From an uncultured Oleispira sp. (GTDB lineage: Bacteria > Pseudomonadota > Gammaproteobacteria > Pseudomonadales > Oceanobacteraceae): a stretch of DNA of 64,000 nucleotides. Location of the stretch: the NCBI GenBank assembly GCA_913019965.1, contig CAJVZR010000004.1, forward strand, positions 33,516-97,515. The letters run 5' to 3'. The position numbers and the translations under genes are program-made. Of the stretch, positions 26,699-34,343 are shown in pieces (within the stretch, counting starts at the first letter, position 1; each line of letters opens with the position of its first letter). The notes under the pieces were generated by a model, which saw only the letters and a list, made by a program, of their open reading frames with translations, was not told where the DNA came from and did not search any database.

Positions 26699-27514
26699 TT
26701 AAGTGGTATTGGTAGAAGAAAAAATCTGGTTGGCATTGGCGGCCACAAATCCTTGGTATTCTTGACCATCAGCTTGAGGAAAACGTTTAGCAAACTCGTA
26801 GAAACAGCTTTTAATGGTCTTGGGCCCTTGGTCAAATTCAATGTGTATGTCGTCTGCGATTGTCGAAGCCTGTTCTAATAATACCTCCGGACTGCCTTTA
26901 ATGACGCCTCCTTCAGGGTTCATTGCTATGTGATTGCTTTCCATTAACTTAATTAGGCTGAGCCAGTCGAACTGTCTATCACTGCCAGAATTGAACGCAT
27001 TAACATCTAGCGTGAAGTGATTTGCATGAAAGCCTACTGCCATTAACCATGCCGCGTACTCACTTTCAGAGCGCAAAATCTTGTATTCATCCCAGCTCGG
27101 TAAACCCCAGTGGCGACCGCTGTAAAATAAACTGTTATCTTTGGCTAAAGGAGTGGAAGTCGATAATTTATGACTAATTATTTGCTGACTTTGTTCGCTT
27201 AATTGATCTATGTGCAGCTGACTGAGAAATATTTTAGCAATTTTTTTATCTGGGTGAATGTAGGCGCAAGCAGATAAGTGTTTATCGGGAAAGCGGTAGC
27301 TATCTAATACTTCATAGTTGAGCGAAAATAGATATTGTTCTAAGCAATCGATATCCATGCCGGCAATGTCGAATGTGCGAAAGGCTACATGGTCATTAAT
27401 TAATTCAGGGTTATGTTGTTTTAATGCTTCTTGAATGACAGTTGCTTGCGGAGTGAGCTGTAAGTAATCTTGCCATAAAAGAGAGAAGAAATTTTTAACA
27501 GATTGATTGTTCAT
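26699..27514 (-). CDS. DUF1338 protein, probable 2-oxoadipate dioxygenase/decarboxylase
   Basis: DUF1338 enzymes (HglS in Pseudomonas putida) are non-haem iron enzymes that convert 2-oxoadipate and oxygen to D-2-hydroxyglutarate and CO2 in lysine catabolism. This 271-aa copy shows the three likely iron ligands: H42 in NDHVAFRTFD, H166 in HANHFTLDVNAF and E240 in SCFYEFAKRF. The assignments are from recalled family motifs. It is shorter than HglS (about 460 aa) and matches the short DUF1338 forms. Its ATG overlaps the stop of the upstream Coq4-motif gene (ATGA, 27511-27514), so the two are translationally coupled, and GAGG lies 7 bases upstream. The lysine-dehydrogenase-like gene begins 15 bases after its stop. 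Confidence 0.8.
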   Translation of the reverse strand: MNNQSVKNFFSLLWQDYLQLTPQATVIQEALKQHNPELINDHVAFRTFDIAGMDIDCLEQYLFSLNYEVLDSYRFPDKHLSACAYIHPDKKIAKIFLSQLHIDQLSEQSQQIISHKLSTSTPLAKDNSLFYSGRHWGLPSWDEYKILRSESEYAAWLMAVGFHANHFTLDVNAFNSGSDRQFDWLSLIKLMESNHIAMNPEGGVIKGSPEVLLEQASTIADDIHIEFDQGPKTIKSCFYEFAKRFPQADGQEYQGFVAANANQIFSSTNTT

Positions 27515-28146
27515 GATAAACCTCGTATGGGTATATCTTCGGCTAGATCAGGATCGGAAAATATTAAACGTTGGCTTTCGATTGCATTGGGGTAGCGTTG
27601 TTTTTCCAGCTGGTAATAAGTTTGAATGAGTTCGATTTCGAGCCCTAGGTAGCTTCTAATATCTTTGAGTGATGTGTCGAGGAATTGGTCAAAGTCGACT
27701 TCATCAAAGGCTTTGCAGTGACTGACTTGTGCTAGGTGTAAGGCATCATTAAAAATTTGTAAATCTTCACGATTAAAGCGATAGACTTCAGGGTAAAAGT
27801 TTTGACTGATCCAGCCGAACAGTTTTTCTTCCCAAGTCGAAATGTGCTTGGTACTGCCCATGGTAAAACCTATGATAAAGGCTTCATCTTTTGGTAATAA
27901 GCCACGACCCAAAATAAGGTGAATGCAGTCGTGTTGATGAAGATCAACACTGCCGGATAATATTCCAAGGCCCTCAGGGTTCTCTAATAAGCGCACGATA
28001 AAGGGAATGTCTTCCTCAGGAGCTCCTAGCGCAGATAGGCTCTCTAAGCCTTGGCGTAAGCTTATTTCATCGTATTCTAGGGGCAAGAACCAGTCGCGGT
28101 AATTTGTCGCTTTTGGTAGCCCAGTTGCTGGATATCCGGATGCCAT
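27511..28146 (-). CDS. Uncharacterised protein with Coq4-like HDxxH-x11-E motif
   Basis: A 211-aa soluble protein and first gene of the lysine operon. I do not recognise a named family overall. It contains HDCIH at residues 72-76 followed by exactly eleven residues and E88, the zinc-site spacing HDxxH-x11-E known from the ubiquinone-synthesis protein Coq4. The region is embedded in a helical stretch (SVDLHQHDCIHLILGRGLL), as in Coq4. The rest shows no signal peptide or membrane helix. Translation is probably efficient: GGGGGAG precedes the ATG. Coupling to the DUF1338 gene by ATGA overlap suggests a joint function, perhaps an accessory or a pathway step after 2-oxoadipate. That role is inference. 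Confidence 0.6.
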   Translation of the reverse strand: MASGYPATGLPKATNYRDWFLPLEYDEISLRQGLESLSALGAPEEDIPFIVRLLENPEGLGILSGSVDLHQHDCIHLILGRGLLPKDEAFIIGFTMGSTKHISTWEEKLFGWISQNFYPEVYRFNREDLQIFNDALHLAQVSHCKAFDEVDFDQFLDTSLKDIRSYLGLEIELIQTYYQLEKQRYPNAIESQRLIFSDPDLAEDIPIRGLS

Positions 28147-28179
28147 AACTCCCCCTGATAATTCACAAGAGTCTCTTCA

Positions 28180-28208
28180 GTTATAGAGGTGTTAGGCTAG
28201 GGAAACAA
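28180..28208 (-). promoter_or_regulatory. Candidate promoter of the lysine operon
   Basis: Reading the minus strand, TTGTTT (28208-28203) and TATAAC (28185-28180) are separated by 17 bases, a plausible sigma-70 promoter about 35 bases before the first start codon at 28146. No operator dyad is obvious. Confidence 0.5.
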
Positions 28209-28281
28209 GGGTAAAGAATAGTGTGCTATGAGAACTCACTTAGTAAGCGCTCACAGTTATATTGAATTATGCACTCCAGCA

Positions 28282-30408
28282 TTAAGTACGAAGTTGATCA
28301 AGCTGTTGATCCAAAGTATCAATTTGATTAATAAGATGTTTATTGCTGGAATTGGACTGCTGAGCGAGCTCAGCAAGCGTATCGGCAGCATCCCCTATGA
28401 TTGTCAGGTTCTTATTAATTTCTTCGGCGACTTGGCTTTGCTCTTCTGCGGCAGCGGCAACTTGATCGGCATTATCGGTAATGGTATTTGTGGTACTGAC
28501 GACTTCTTCTAGTGAACTAAATGCTTGATGAGTTTGCTCAACACTGGATTCAGCCTTAGTGCTGCTATCATCGATAATAGTGACAGCTTTTGAGACTTCT
28601 TGTTGTAGGCTCTGGATCATGTTGTTGATTTCATCCGTAGAGTTTTGGGTCTTAGAGGCTAAGCTACGCACTTCATCGGCAACTACGGCAAAGCCTCTTC
28701 CTTGTTCCCCTGCACGAGCGGCTTCAATGGCGGCATTTAATGCCAATAGGTTGGTTTGTTCAGCAATAGCCTTAATAACATCAATGATACGAGTAATATC
28801 TTCACTTCGAGAAGCGACTTGTGAAATGGAATCACTGGCTTGGCTCATATCTTGTGATAATGAACGAACGCTATCAACGGCAGTAGATAGTGTAGTTTGT
28901 GAGCGGTGAATAATATCTTGGGCTTGCTTTGCGCCATCGGCAGAAGATTGAGCTAAGCGCGATACTTCGTGAGAGGTCGCTGACATTTCATTGGTGGCGG
29001 TCACGACACTGGATATTTCTAATTGTTGTTGGCTGGTATTCTGATTTGTTTTGCGGCTGATTTGTTCATTGGTACTTGATGAATTACGTACCTCATTACT
29101 GACCGTTTTTAGTTCATTAATCATGGCGCGTAACTTTTGTAAAAAAAGATTAAAACCACTGCTTAGCGCAATCAACTCTGCATGGGTATCCAACTTGATG
29201 GATTGCGTCAAATCGCCATCGGCACTGGCAAGGTTATCGATGCGTTGGCGTAACTCATATAATGGCTGGACGATGGATTTAATCATCCAGGTCATGATGA
29301 TTGCCGCGAGCAGGGTAACGATAAACGCTAGCATTAATTGCTGAGTATTAATGTTAGAAAAACTATCATCAAGCTCGTTGATTAAAGCGTGAGCTCTGGC
29401 TAGGGCCACTTTCTTTGGCAGCTCGATAATAAATTGCCAGTGATTATCAGATGCTTTTATGTGGATGTCTTTGCTTACCACAAATTGGGATTCTGTTTCT
29501 AATAAGTCGTTACTATCGGTTAATTGCAGATAAGCTTGGGCATGTTCTGGTAAGGCTTCTTTTAACGGCCGAGCGGTATGCTGTGAATAATGACTGCTAC
29601 CGACAATTAAGCCCTTCTCACTGACTAGGGTTACTTTTGCAGCGCCTTTGAATAATGATTTACTAAGCTCCTCCGTTAGCTGTTGGAATTTTGGAAGATT
29701 CACATCAACTCCTACCAGGCCTCGAAATTTATTATTAATTACAATCGGTGCGGTAAGGCTGGTCATTAATTCTTCATAACCTTCCTCAATCTCATACATA
29801 TAAGGTTCCATTGCACAGGGCTTTTTACTATCCCTAGCGCATAAGTACCATTCCGCTTCACGAATACCAAATTCATTTAGTGTATCGGCATACTTTTCAT
29901 TTGAATCTTCAATTCGATATTGAATTAATTCTTGTTGGCGATTGCGAACCCAGTAAATTTCTAGAGCGCCGGTTCCCATCGCATTGTAGTCTGCGCTACT
30001 GCTTTGATAGGCACTATCATTACCATCAAAAGCATTACTTTCAAATTGAGTATAAAAAGAGCTGACATTGGTATTGGCGGCGAGTTGGGCTTGAATTAGC
30101 GCGTTAACTTGAACTCTTGCTAATGGCAGTTGATCTGAATCTATGGACTGTTTCAGCATTGATGCCATTGTCATGGGCAGTTGGTAGGCTGTATTGATAT
30201 AACTGGCAACTTTACTCCCGTAACCCGCTGATTCGGCACGCAATTGATCGTAGACGGCTTGTTTAAGGTCGATTTGCGCTCGGTTACTTAGCTCGGTTCC
30301 AGTATTACTTAACGCGCGGTTTACGTTGATGCTGAGTACGATGGCCATAGCCAATAGCATAATTAGACTGGCAGCCATTAACTTCAGGCGTAGTGATGAT
30401 GACTTCAT
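28282..30408 (-). CDS. Methyl-accepting chemotaxis protein with Cache sensor
   Basis: A 708-aa transmembrane chemoreceptor. An N-terminal helix (about 8-29) and a second helix (about 358-378) bracket a large periplasmic region with the strand/loop text of a double-Cache sensor, including [25 protein letters not shown] linker follows ([23 protein letters not shown]). The cytoplasmic signalling tip [31 protein letters not shown] is canonical, with methylation helices on both sides rich in Ser, Thr and Gln. It would bind a small molecule outside the inner membrane and modulate CheA. The C-terminus has no CheR pentapeptide. It lies upstream of the lysine operon on the same strand with a 135-base gap, so linkage to amino-acid sensing is possible but not shown. 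Confidence 0.95.
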   Translation of the reverse strand: MKSSSLRLKLMAASLIMLLAMAIVLSINVNRALSNTGTELSNRAQIDLKQAVYDQLRAESAGYGSKVASYINTAYQLPMTMASMLKQSIDSDQLPLARVQVNALIQAQLAANTNVSSFYTQFESNAFDGNDSAYQSSSADYNAMGTGALEIYWVRNRQQELIQYRIEDSNEKYADTLNEFGIREAEWYLCARDSKKPCAMEPYMYEIEEGYEELMTSLTAPIVINNKFRGLVGVDVNLPKFQQLTEELSKSLFKGAAKVTLVSEKGLIVGSSHYSQHTARPLKEALPEHAQAYLQLTDSNDLLETESQFVVSKDIHIKASDNHWQFIIELPKKVALARAHALINELDDSFSNINTQQLMLAFIVTLLAAIIMTWMIKSIVQPLYELRQRIDNLASADGDLTQSIKLDTHAELIALSSGFNLFLQKLRAMINELKTVSNEVRNSSSTNEQISRKTNQNTSQQQLEISSVVTATNEMSATSHEVSRLAQSSADGAKQAQDIIHRSQTTLSTAVDSVRSLSQDMSQASDSISQVASRSEDITRIIDVIKAIAEQTNLLALNAAIEAARAGEQGRGFAVVADEVRSLASKTQNSTDEINNMIQSLQQEVSKAVTIIDDSSTKAESSVEQTHQAFSSLEEVVSTTNTITDNADQVAAAAEEQSQVAEEINKNLTIIGDAADTLAELAQQSNSSNKHLINQIDTLDQQLDQLRT

Positions 30409-30515
30409 ATTGGTCTCATTAATAAAACAATAGTTCTATCAATGAGTATAGATGACATTCATTTATGTGCTATTTGTCAATATAGCTAGAGGTTATAACT
30501 GATCAAGTTGCTACA

Positions 30516-32186
30516 TTATTCAATTAATTTATTGATGACATTATTGATATCAGTACTTGCCCGATTAGCAATATCAACTAATTGATCCTTCTGTTGAGTA
30601 CTTAAACTCGCACGGTCTAGGTTGGTCAAAATGGCATAGCTTACGAGATCTGACGACTCATTCGCTAAATGCTGAATAAGGTCATCGTTATAATCAGGAT
30701 CTCTCGCCAATACACTGGCGGCGGCATAACGTTCTTTGCTATTAGTTGAGTTTAGCTTTTCCATGATTTGCGAATCTAAGCTGGTTAAATTGGCATTTCC
30801 CGCTGCGAGAATCGCCGACGCGGCATTCCCTTCTTCCATCGCTTGACTGAGCGTTGTCGTTAATTGATCTGCTAAACCGGATGAGTCTTGCCCTTGGTTT
30901 GTTAATTGCTGCAGGGTAGAGCCTAAATTTATTAAGGCATTATTTCGAACGTTACTACTTTCATCAGGGTCCTCTGAAAGAGAGGTGAGTGCTTGAAAGC
31001 CTTGTTCGGATACTTGGCCATTGCCCGAGAGTGCGACCATTAAGCGAACTTTTTGTAAGTCGATGTCTAAATCGTCTTTAGCTCCGAGCGAGGATAAGCT
31101 GGTTAAAGTATCGATGATGTAATTTTCCGCATCGACATGGCCAGTTAAACTAAGTGCAAAGGCGAGGTCGCGCTTGGCGAAATCACTTAGGCTTTGGTCG
31201 GAAATTTTTTCAGTCAGCTCATCTGGGCTAATGTGCTCAATTAAATATTCTGCGGCCTTGATCAATTTCGCCGTATTTTTATCAGTAGAGAATCCATTAA
31301 TGATTTGCCATAGCTCTTGTTCATCGCTGACGGATTTCTCAAAGGCCGAGGAGGCAATTGCCTGAGTTTGCCATTGGTTGTTCACATTGCTTAAGTTGGT
31401 GAGTTTCAATGCGTTAAGGTTCTGGTAGGGTTTTATTTTCTTCGCGTTAATCACGAACTTAATATAGCCCTGGTGTCCTGCCGCGGAAATCCCTTGGCGT
31501 TCTTCAGAGGCCAGTTGTTTTGGCATGCAGTCATTATCTAAAGTGATTTTCCAACTATTATTGCCTGTCGTCGATTGCAAACTGGTCGTTAATGTATTGA
31601 GGTTAGACGTGGTTGCACTGGCATTACGGCTGATATGGTTGTTGTCATGGCGATAGTGATAAGTACGACGCATTGAATCATAAGGGAAAAAGTAGTTTTC
31701 ATTTTCACGTCCGACCGAGAGTGCTTTAAATAACTGTGCAAGAATCTTCATTGGGTGCTTTTCGGCCAATCCAAGATCATTGAAGGCGGTAAACATCGCG
31801 TAGGGCTGTGGGTCGACGCGGCTTATGTAATACACATCTTTTATCATCGAAGGCCCTTGGCCTTCATCGATTAATATATCGTTAGCAATTCCTTGAATAA
31901 CGGCATCATTGGTTTGGCTCAACTGAGTATCAAAGCTAATGTTCGATTGGTAGACTGGCTGACCATTGAGAACAGATTCTATGCTTACATCAACCGCATA
32001 GGCATAGTTGAAATGCTGATTATTCGTGCATTCAAAAATACTTGCGGCCTTATTATGATCTATTTCATTAACATCAACAAAATCCGGTGGTGCTGTAGGT
32101 AGGGTCTGAATATAGACATAAAAGCTGCCAGCAAAAATGAGTAAAATTGATATTAAAGCAAAAACTATCTTTTTAAGAATATTCAT
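30516..32186 (-). CDS. Membrane-anchored beta-rich and HEAT-like repeat protein, unassigned
   Basis: A 556-aa protein I cannot place in a named family. Residues about 8-28 form one membrane anchor or signal helix. Residues about 50-290 read as beta-rich, with two or three cysteines and aromatic clusters (YYISRV, NYFFPYDSMRRTYHYRH). From about 310 to the end it is helical and repetitive: successive 35-40-residue units with LLSL, DFAKRDLAFALSL, VRNNALINLG and RYAAASVLARDPDY resemble HEAT/armadillo repeats. A beta head plus a helical superhelix is the layout of vitellogenin-like lipid-transfer proteins, but the likeness is architectural only. It is downstream of the cysteine-array gene on the same strand, but a terminator separates them. 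Most of it is expected to be periplasmic. Confidence 0.6.
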   Translation of the reverse strand: MNILKKIVFALISILLIFAGSFYVYIQTLPTAPPDFVDVNEIDHNKAASIFECTNNQHFNYAYAVDVSIESVLNGQPVYQSNISFDTQLSQTNDAVIQGIANDILIDEGQGPSMIKDVYYISRVDPQPYAMFTAFNDLGLAEKHPMKILAQLFKALSVGRENENYFFPYDSMRRTYHYRHDNNHISRNASATTSNLNTLTTSLQSTTGNNSWKITLDNDCMPKQLASEERQGISAAGHQGYIKFVINAKKIKPYQNLNALKLTNLSNVNNQWQTQAIASSAFEKSVSDEQELWQIINGFSTDKNTAKLIKAAEYLIEHISPDELTEKISDQSLSDFAKRDLAFALSLTGHVDAENYIIDTLTSLSSLGAKDDLDIDLQKVRLMVALSGNGQVSEQGFQALTSLSEDPDESSNVRNNALINLGSTLQQLTNQGQDSSGLADQLTTTLSQAMEEGNAASAILAAGNANLTSLDSQIMEKLNSTNSKERYAAASVLARDPDYNDDLIQHLANESSDLVSYAILTNLDRASLSTQQKDQLVDIANRASTDINNVINKLIE

Positions 32187-32228
32187 ATTTCGTCAATGGC
32201 TATTGGGTAAAACTAAAGATCATAAATT

Positions 32229-32263
32229 AAAAAAGCCCATTAGTAATGACTAAGGGCTTTTTT
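32229..32263 (-). terminator. Terminator of the cysteine-array gene
   Basis: AAAAAAGCCC and GGGCTTTTTT flank a stem that continues through TTAG/CTAA with one bulge, around a TAATGA loop. Both flanks are homopolymeric, so it works in either direction, and it ends the minus-strand transcript after the stop at 32311. Confidence 0.85.
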
Positions 32264-32310
32264 AGGTTTCATAAAATAAAACTTATGAAAAATATGGTTG
32301 GTTTATAGGG

Positions 32311-33873
32311 CTAAAGCGCTACTGCAGATGCTTCTTCTGTAGCGAAGTTAACCGTATGGTAAGTAACACCATCCCAATGTACATCAGCATCATCACCGAA
32401 GGCATTGATATCAAAGCCAAGTACTTTTAAGAAGGTATTAACAAAACCACGACCTGATTCAATATCAGTCTGCAAAGATTCTGTTTTATACACTTCATCA
32501 ATGCCGGCAACATTACGCACGCCTTCCTCTAAAGCATAAGGCATTGCTAGTTCCATGACCCACAGCTTAAATTCAGCACCGACTTGTAATAAGTCTGGGA
32601 TAAAGCTTAAGAAGCTGGTGATGCGGATATAAGCCTGAGACGATAACCAAAGGTCCATCGAAGGAATAACATCTAAGCGGGTTGCATTCGCATGCTGACG
32701 GCCATCAATAATAACTGGTGGTTGAGAGCGATCAACGGTTGAACTGATTGTGGTATCAGCGCCTAGCGTTGTGCCGACTGTGCCATAGATACGGAACGGA
32801 ATCAGTTCGTATAAGGATACTTGCATAACCCCTAAATCAACGCCTGTTAGACTATGAAGTGCGGTATCGAACATGCGCGTGCTGGCCTGAACCGTCACAC
32901 TAGGTTTGAAGTTTAATGCCGCTTTAGCAACGGTACCATCATCATCACAGCTGGCTTCCGCAGAGAAGTCGAATAGAACGGTTTGTGATAGTGAAGGCAC
33001 AAACCAAGCGCTATTGGAGTCCTTTGCAATGGAATCTGAAATGGCGCCAACAATGCCATCGCCAGCGGCGTTCACAATGCTGCCACCAATATTAACCGGA
33101 TCAGGAACTGGTAAGCCAAAAGCCCCTTCAATCGCATCTAAGCCACAAACAATCGGAGTGAATGACATATCGGTTTTTAATTTTGGTATTTGACCTTCGC
33201 CCAAGACAATTCCGCCCTGGCTTGAGGCTGCAAGCGCGGCCGCTTGTTGAGCACCTGCTTGATCAAGAATACGCTGTTGATCTGCTAGACCACCAAACTG
33301 ACCAAAACATAAAGGACCTACGCCAGTGAATGTTTCAGCACAAGGCTCATAGCATAAGCCTGCTTCTTTTGATTGGCCCGCAGCACAGCTCATGAGTGTA
33401 CGTGGCTGAACCCATGATTTTTTAGTGATCGTTTTTGGCCACCACTTCCATAGTGTACAAAAAGCACCAGTATCAGAATATCCCGCTGGGCACTGCTGCC
33501 AGCAAACGCCTGCAACAGAATCATAACCCGCAGGGCAATCTTGAGCGCATAAACCTGCGTTAGGGCTGTATCCACCTTGGCAAGAATCAGGAATGGTTCC
33601 TATGCCACGGCTATAGCTCCACTCTTCAAAAGGTGCGCTGACGTCGGTGACGGTGCCAGTAATTTTATCTTCAATGGTATCGAAAATGTTGGCGGTAAAA
33701 GAAAGGAATTTATTGCCTTCCGCTTCGCCGCTAATCGCTTGTACTTGCACAGGGTTGATAGCACCGGCAGAAGTATCTCCTGCTAGGTCTACATTAGCGG
33801 TATTTGCCCAGAGAGACGAGCTTGCCATTAACATCAAATAGGCCAAGCCGGTTATCAGTCGCTTTAACATCAT
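32311..33873 (-). CDS. Exported protein with periodic cysteine array, unassigned
   Basis: A 520-aa protein with a signal peptide (about residues 1-23, ending LWA). Ten cysteines at 98, 109, 113, 124, 128, 139, 163, 174, 178 and 189 follow a strict C-x10-C-x3-C pattern, interrupted once by a Trp- and Lys-rich insert (about 140-162). Phrases such as CPAGYDSVAGVC repeat with GY after CP. This looks like a disulfide-stapled extracellular module of EGF-like or eukaryotic-type spacing. The remaining 330 residues are beta-rich with no recognised domain and two more cysteines near 244 and 309. AGAGGA precedes the ATG pair. A possible Pho box lies about 230 bases upstream (34106-34134). Function unknown; a surface or periplasmic binding role is inferred. 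Confidence 0.65.
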   Translation of the reverse strand: MMLKRLITGLAYLMLMASSSLWANTANVDLAGDTSAGAINPVQVQAISGEAEGNKFLSFTANIFDTIEDKITGTVTDVSAPFEEWSYSRGIGTIPDSCQGGYSPNAGLCAQDCPAGYDSVAGVCWQQCPAGYSDTGAFCTLWKWWPKTITKKSWVQPRTLMSCAAGQSKEAGLCYEPCAETFTGVGPLCFGQFGGLADQQRILDQAGAQQAAALAASSQGGIVLGEGQIPKLKTDMSFTPIVCGLDAIEGAFGLPVPDPVNIGGSIVNAAGDGIVGAISDSIAKDSNSAWFVPSLSQTVLFDFSAEASCDDDGTVAKAALNFKPSVTVQASTRMFDTALHSLTGVDLGVMQVSLYELIPFRIYGTVGTTLGADTTISSTVDRSQPPVIIDGRQHANATRLDVIPSMDLWLSSQAYIRITSFLSFIPDLLQVGAEFKLWVMELAMPYALEEGVRNVAGIDEVYKTESLQTDIESGRGFVNTFLKVLGFDINAFGDDADVHWDGVTYHTVNFATEEASAVAL

Positions 33874-34105
33874 GTTTTGTATCCTCTGTGTGTCTTCTTG
33901 CGAAGAGTCAGTGGTTTGAATGAAGCATTCCTCAATAGAGTGATTCTTTGATCTCTTCTATTGTTGACGGTGGTTTGCTTTAGGTTAAGGTTCGACGATC
34001 GCAACCTGATTTATAGTTATTGGCTGTCGAGCATCGAGACTTTTAAGTTAGTTGTGATGCGGTTTAACCAATTGGAACAATCGTATCACTACTGTAATTA
34101 CACTT

Positions 34106-34134
34106 TATGACATTGTGGTGAAAATGGTATGACA
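34106..34134 (-). promoter_or_regulatory. Possible Pho box (three 11-base-spaced units)
   Basis: On the minus strand TGTCATA (34134-34128), TTTCACC (34123-34117) and TGTCATA (34112-34106) recur at exactly 11 bases, the period of PhoB repeats. The first and third match the TGTCATA heptamer perfectly. Orientation points toward the cysteine-array gene. The -10 region after it is weak, so regulation by PhoB is an inference. Confidence 0.4.
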
Positions 34135-34253
34135 CTCTGGGCCAATTTGTAATTTGTTAGGTCCTGATAAGGGGCTTTGCTAGCTTAGAGGATCTGACAG
34201 ATTGGAGATTTTGTTGAATTACCATGAAATTGATTCATATCAAATGAGAAAAG

Positions 34254-34281
34254 GTTGAAATATAATAATCCACCTCCATTT
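34254..34281 (+). promoter_or_regulatory. Sigma-32-type heat-shock promoter of clpB
   Basis: GTTGAAA (34254-34260), 13 bases, then CTCCATTT (34274-34281) match the sigma-32 pattern CTTGAAA-N11-16-CCCCATNT with one mismatch in each element. It lies about 60 bases before the clpB start, the expected place. Confidence 0.8.
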
Positions 34282-34343
34282 AACAAGCAGGACAAAGAAT
34301 TTATCTCTATGCTTTTTATAATCGTTATATAGGAGTGATCTCG

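Larger units (their letters stand above)
33874..34343. other. 470-base intergenic region before clpB
   Basis: This is the longest gene-free stretch of the window, between the divergent cysteine-array gene and clpB. It holds a heat-shock-type promoter (34254-34281) and three 11-base-spaced TGTCATA-like units on the minus strand (34106-34134). No open reading frame of useful length or stable RNA fold stands out. Confidence 0.7.
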
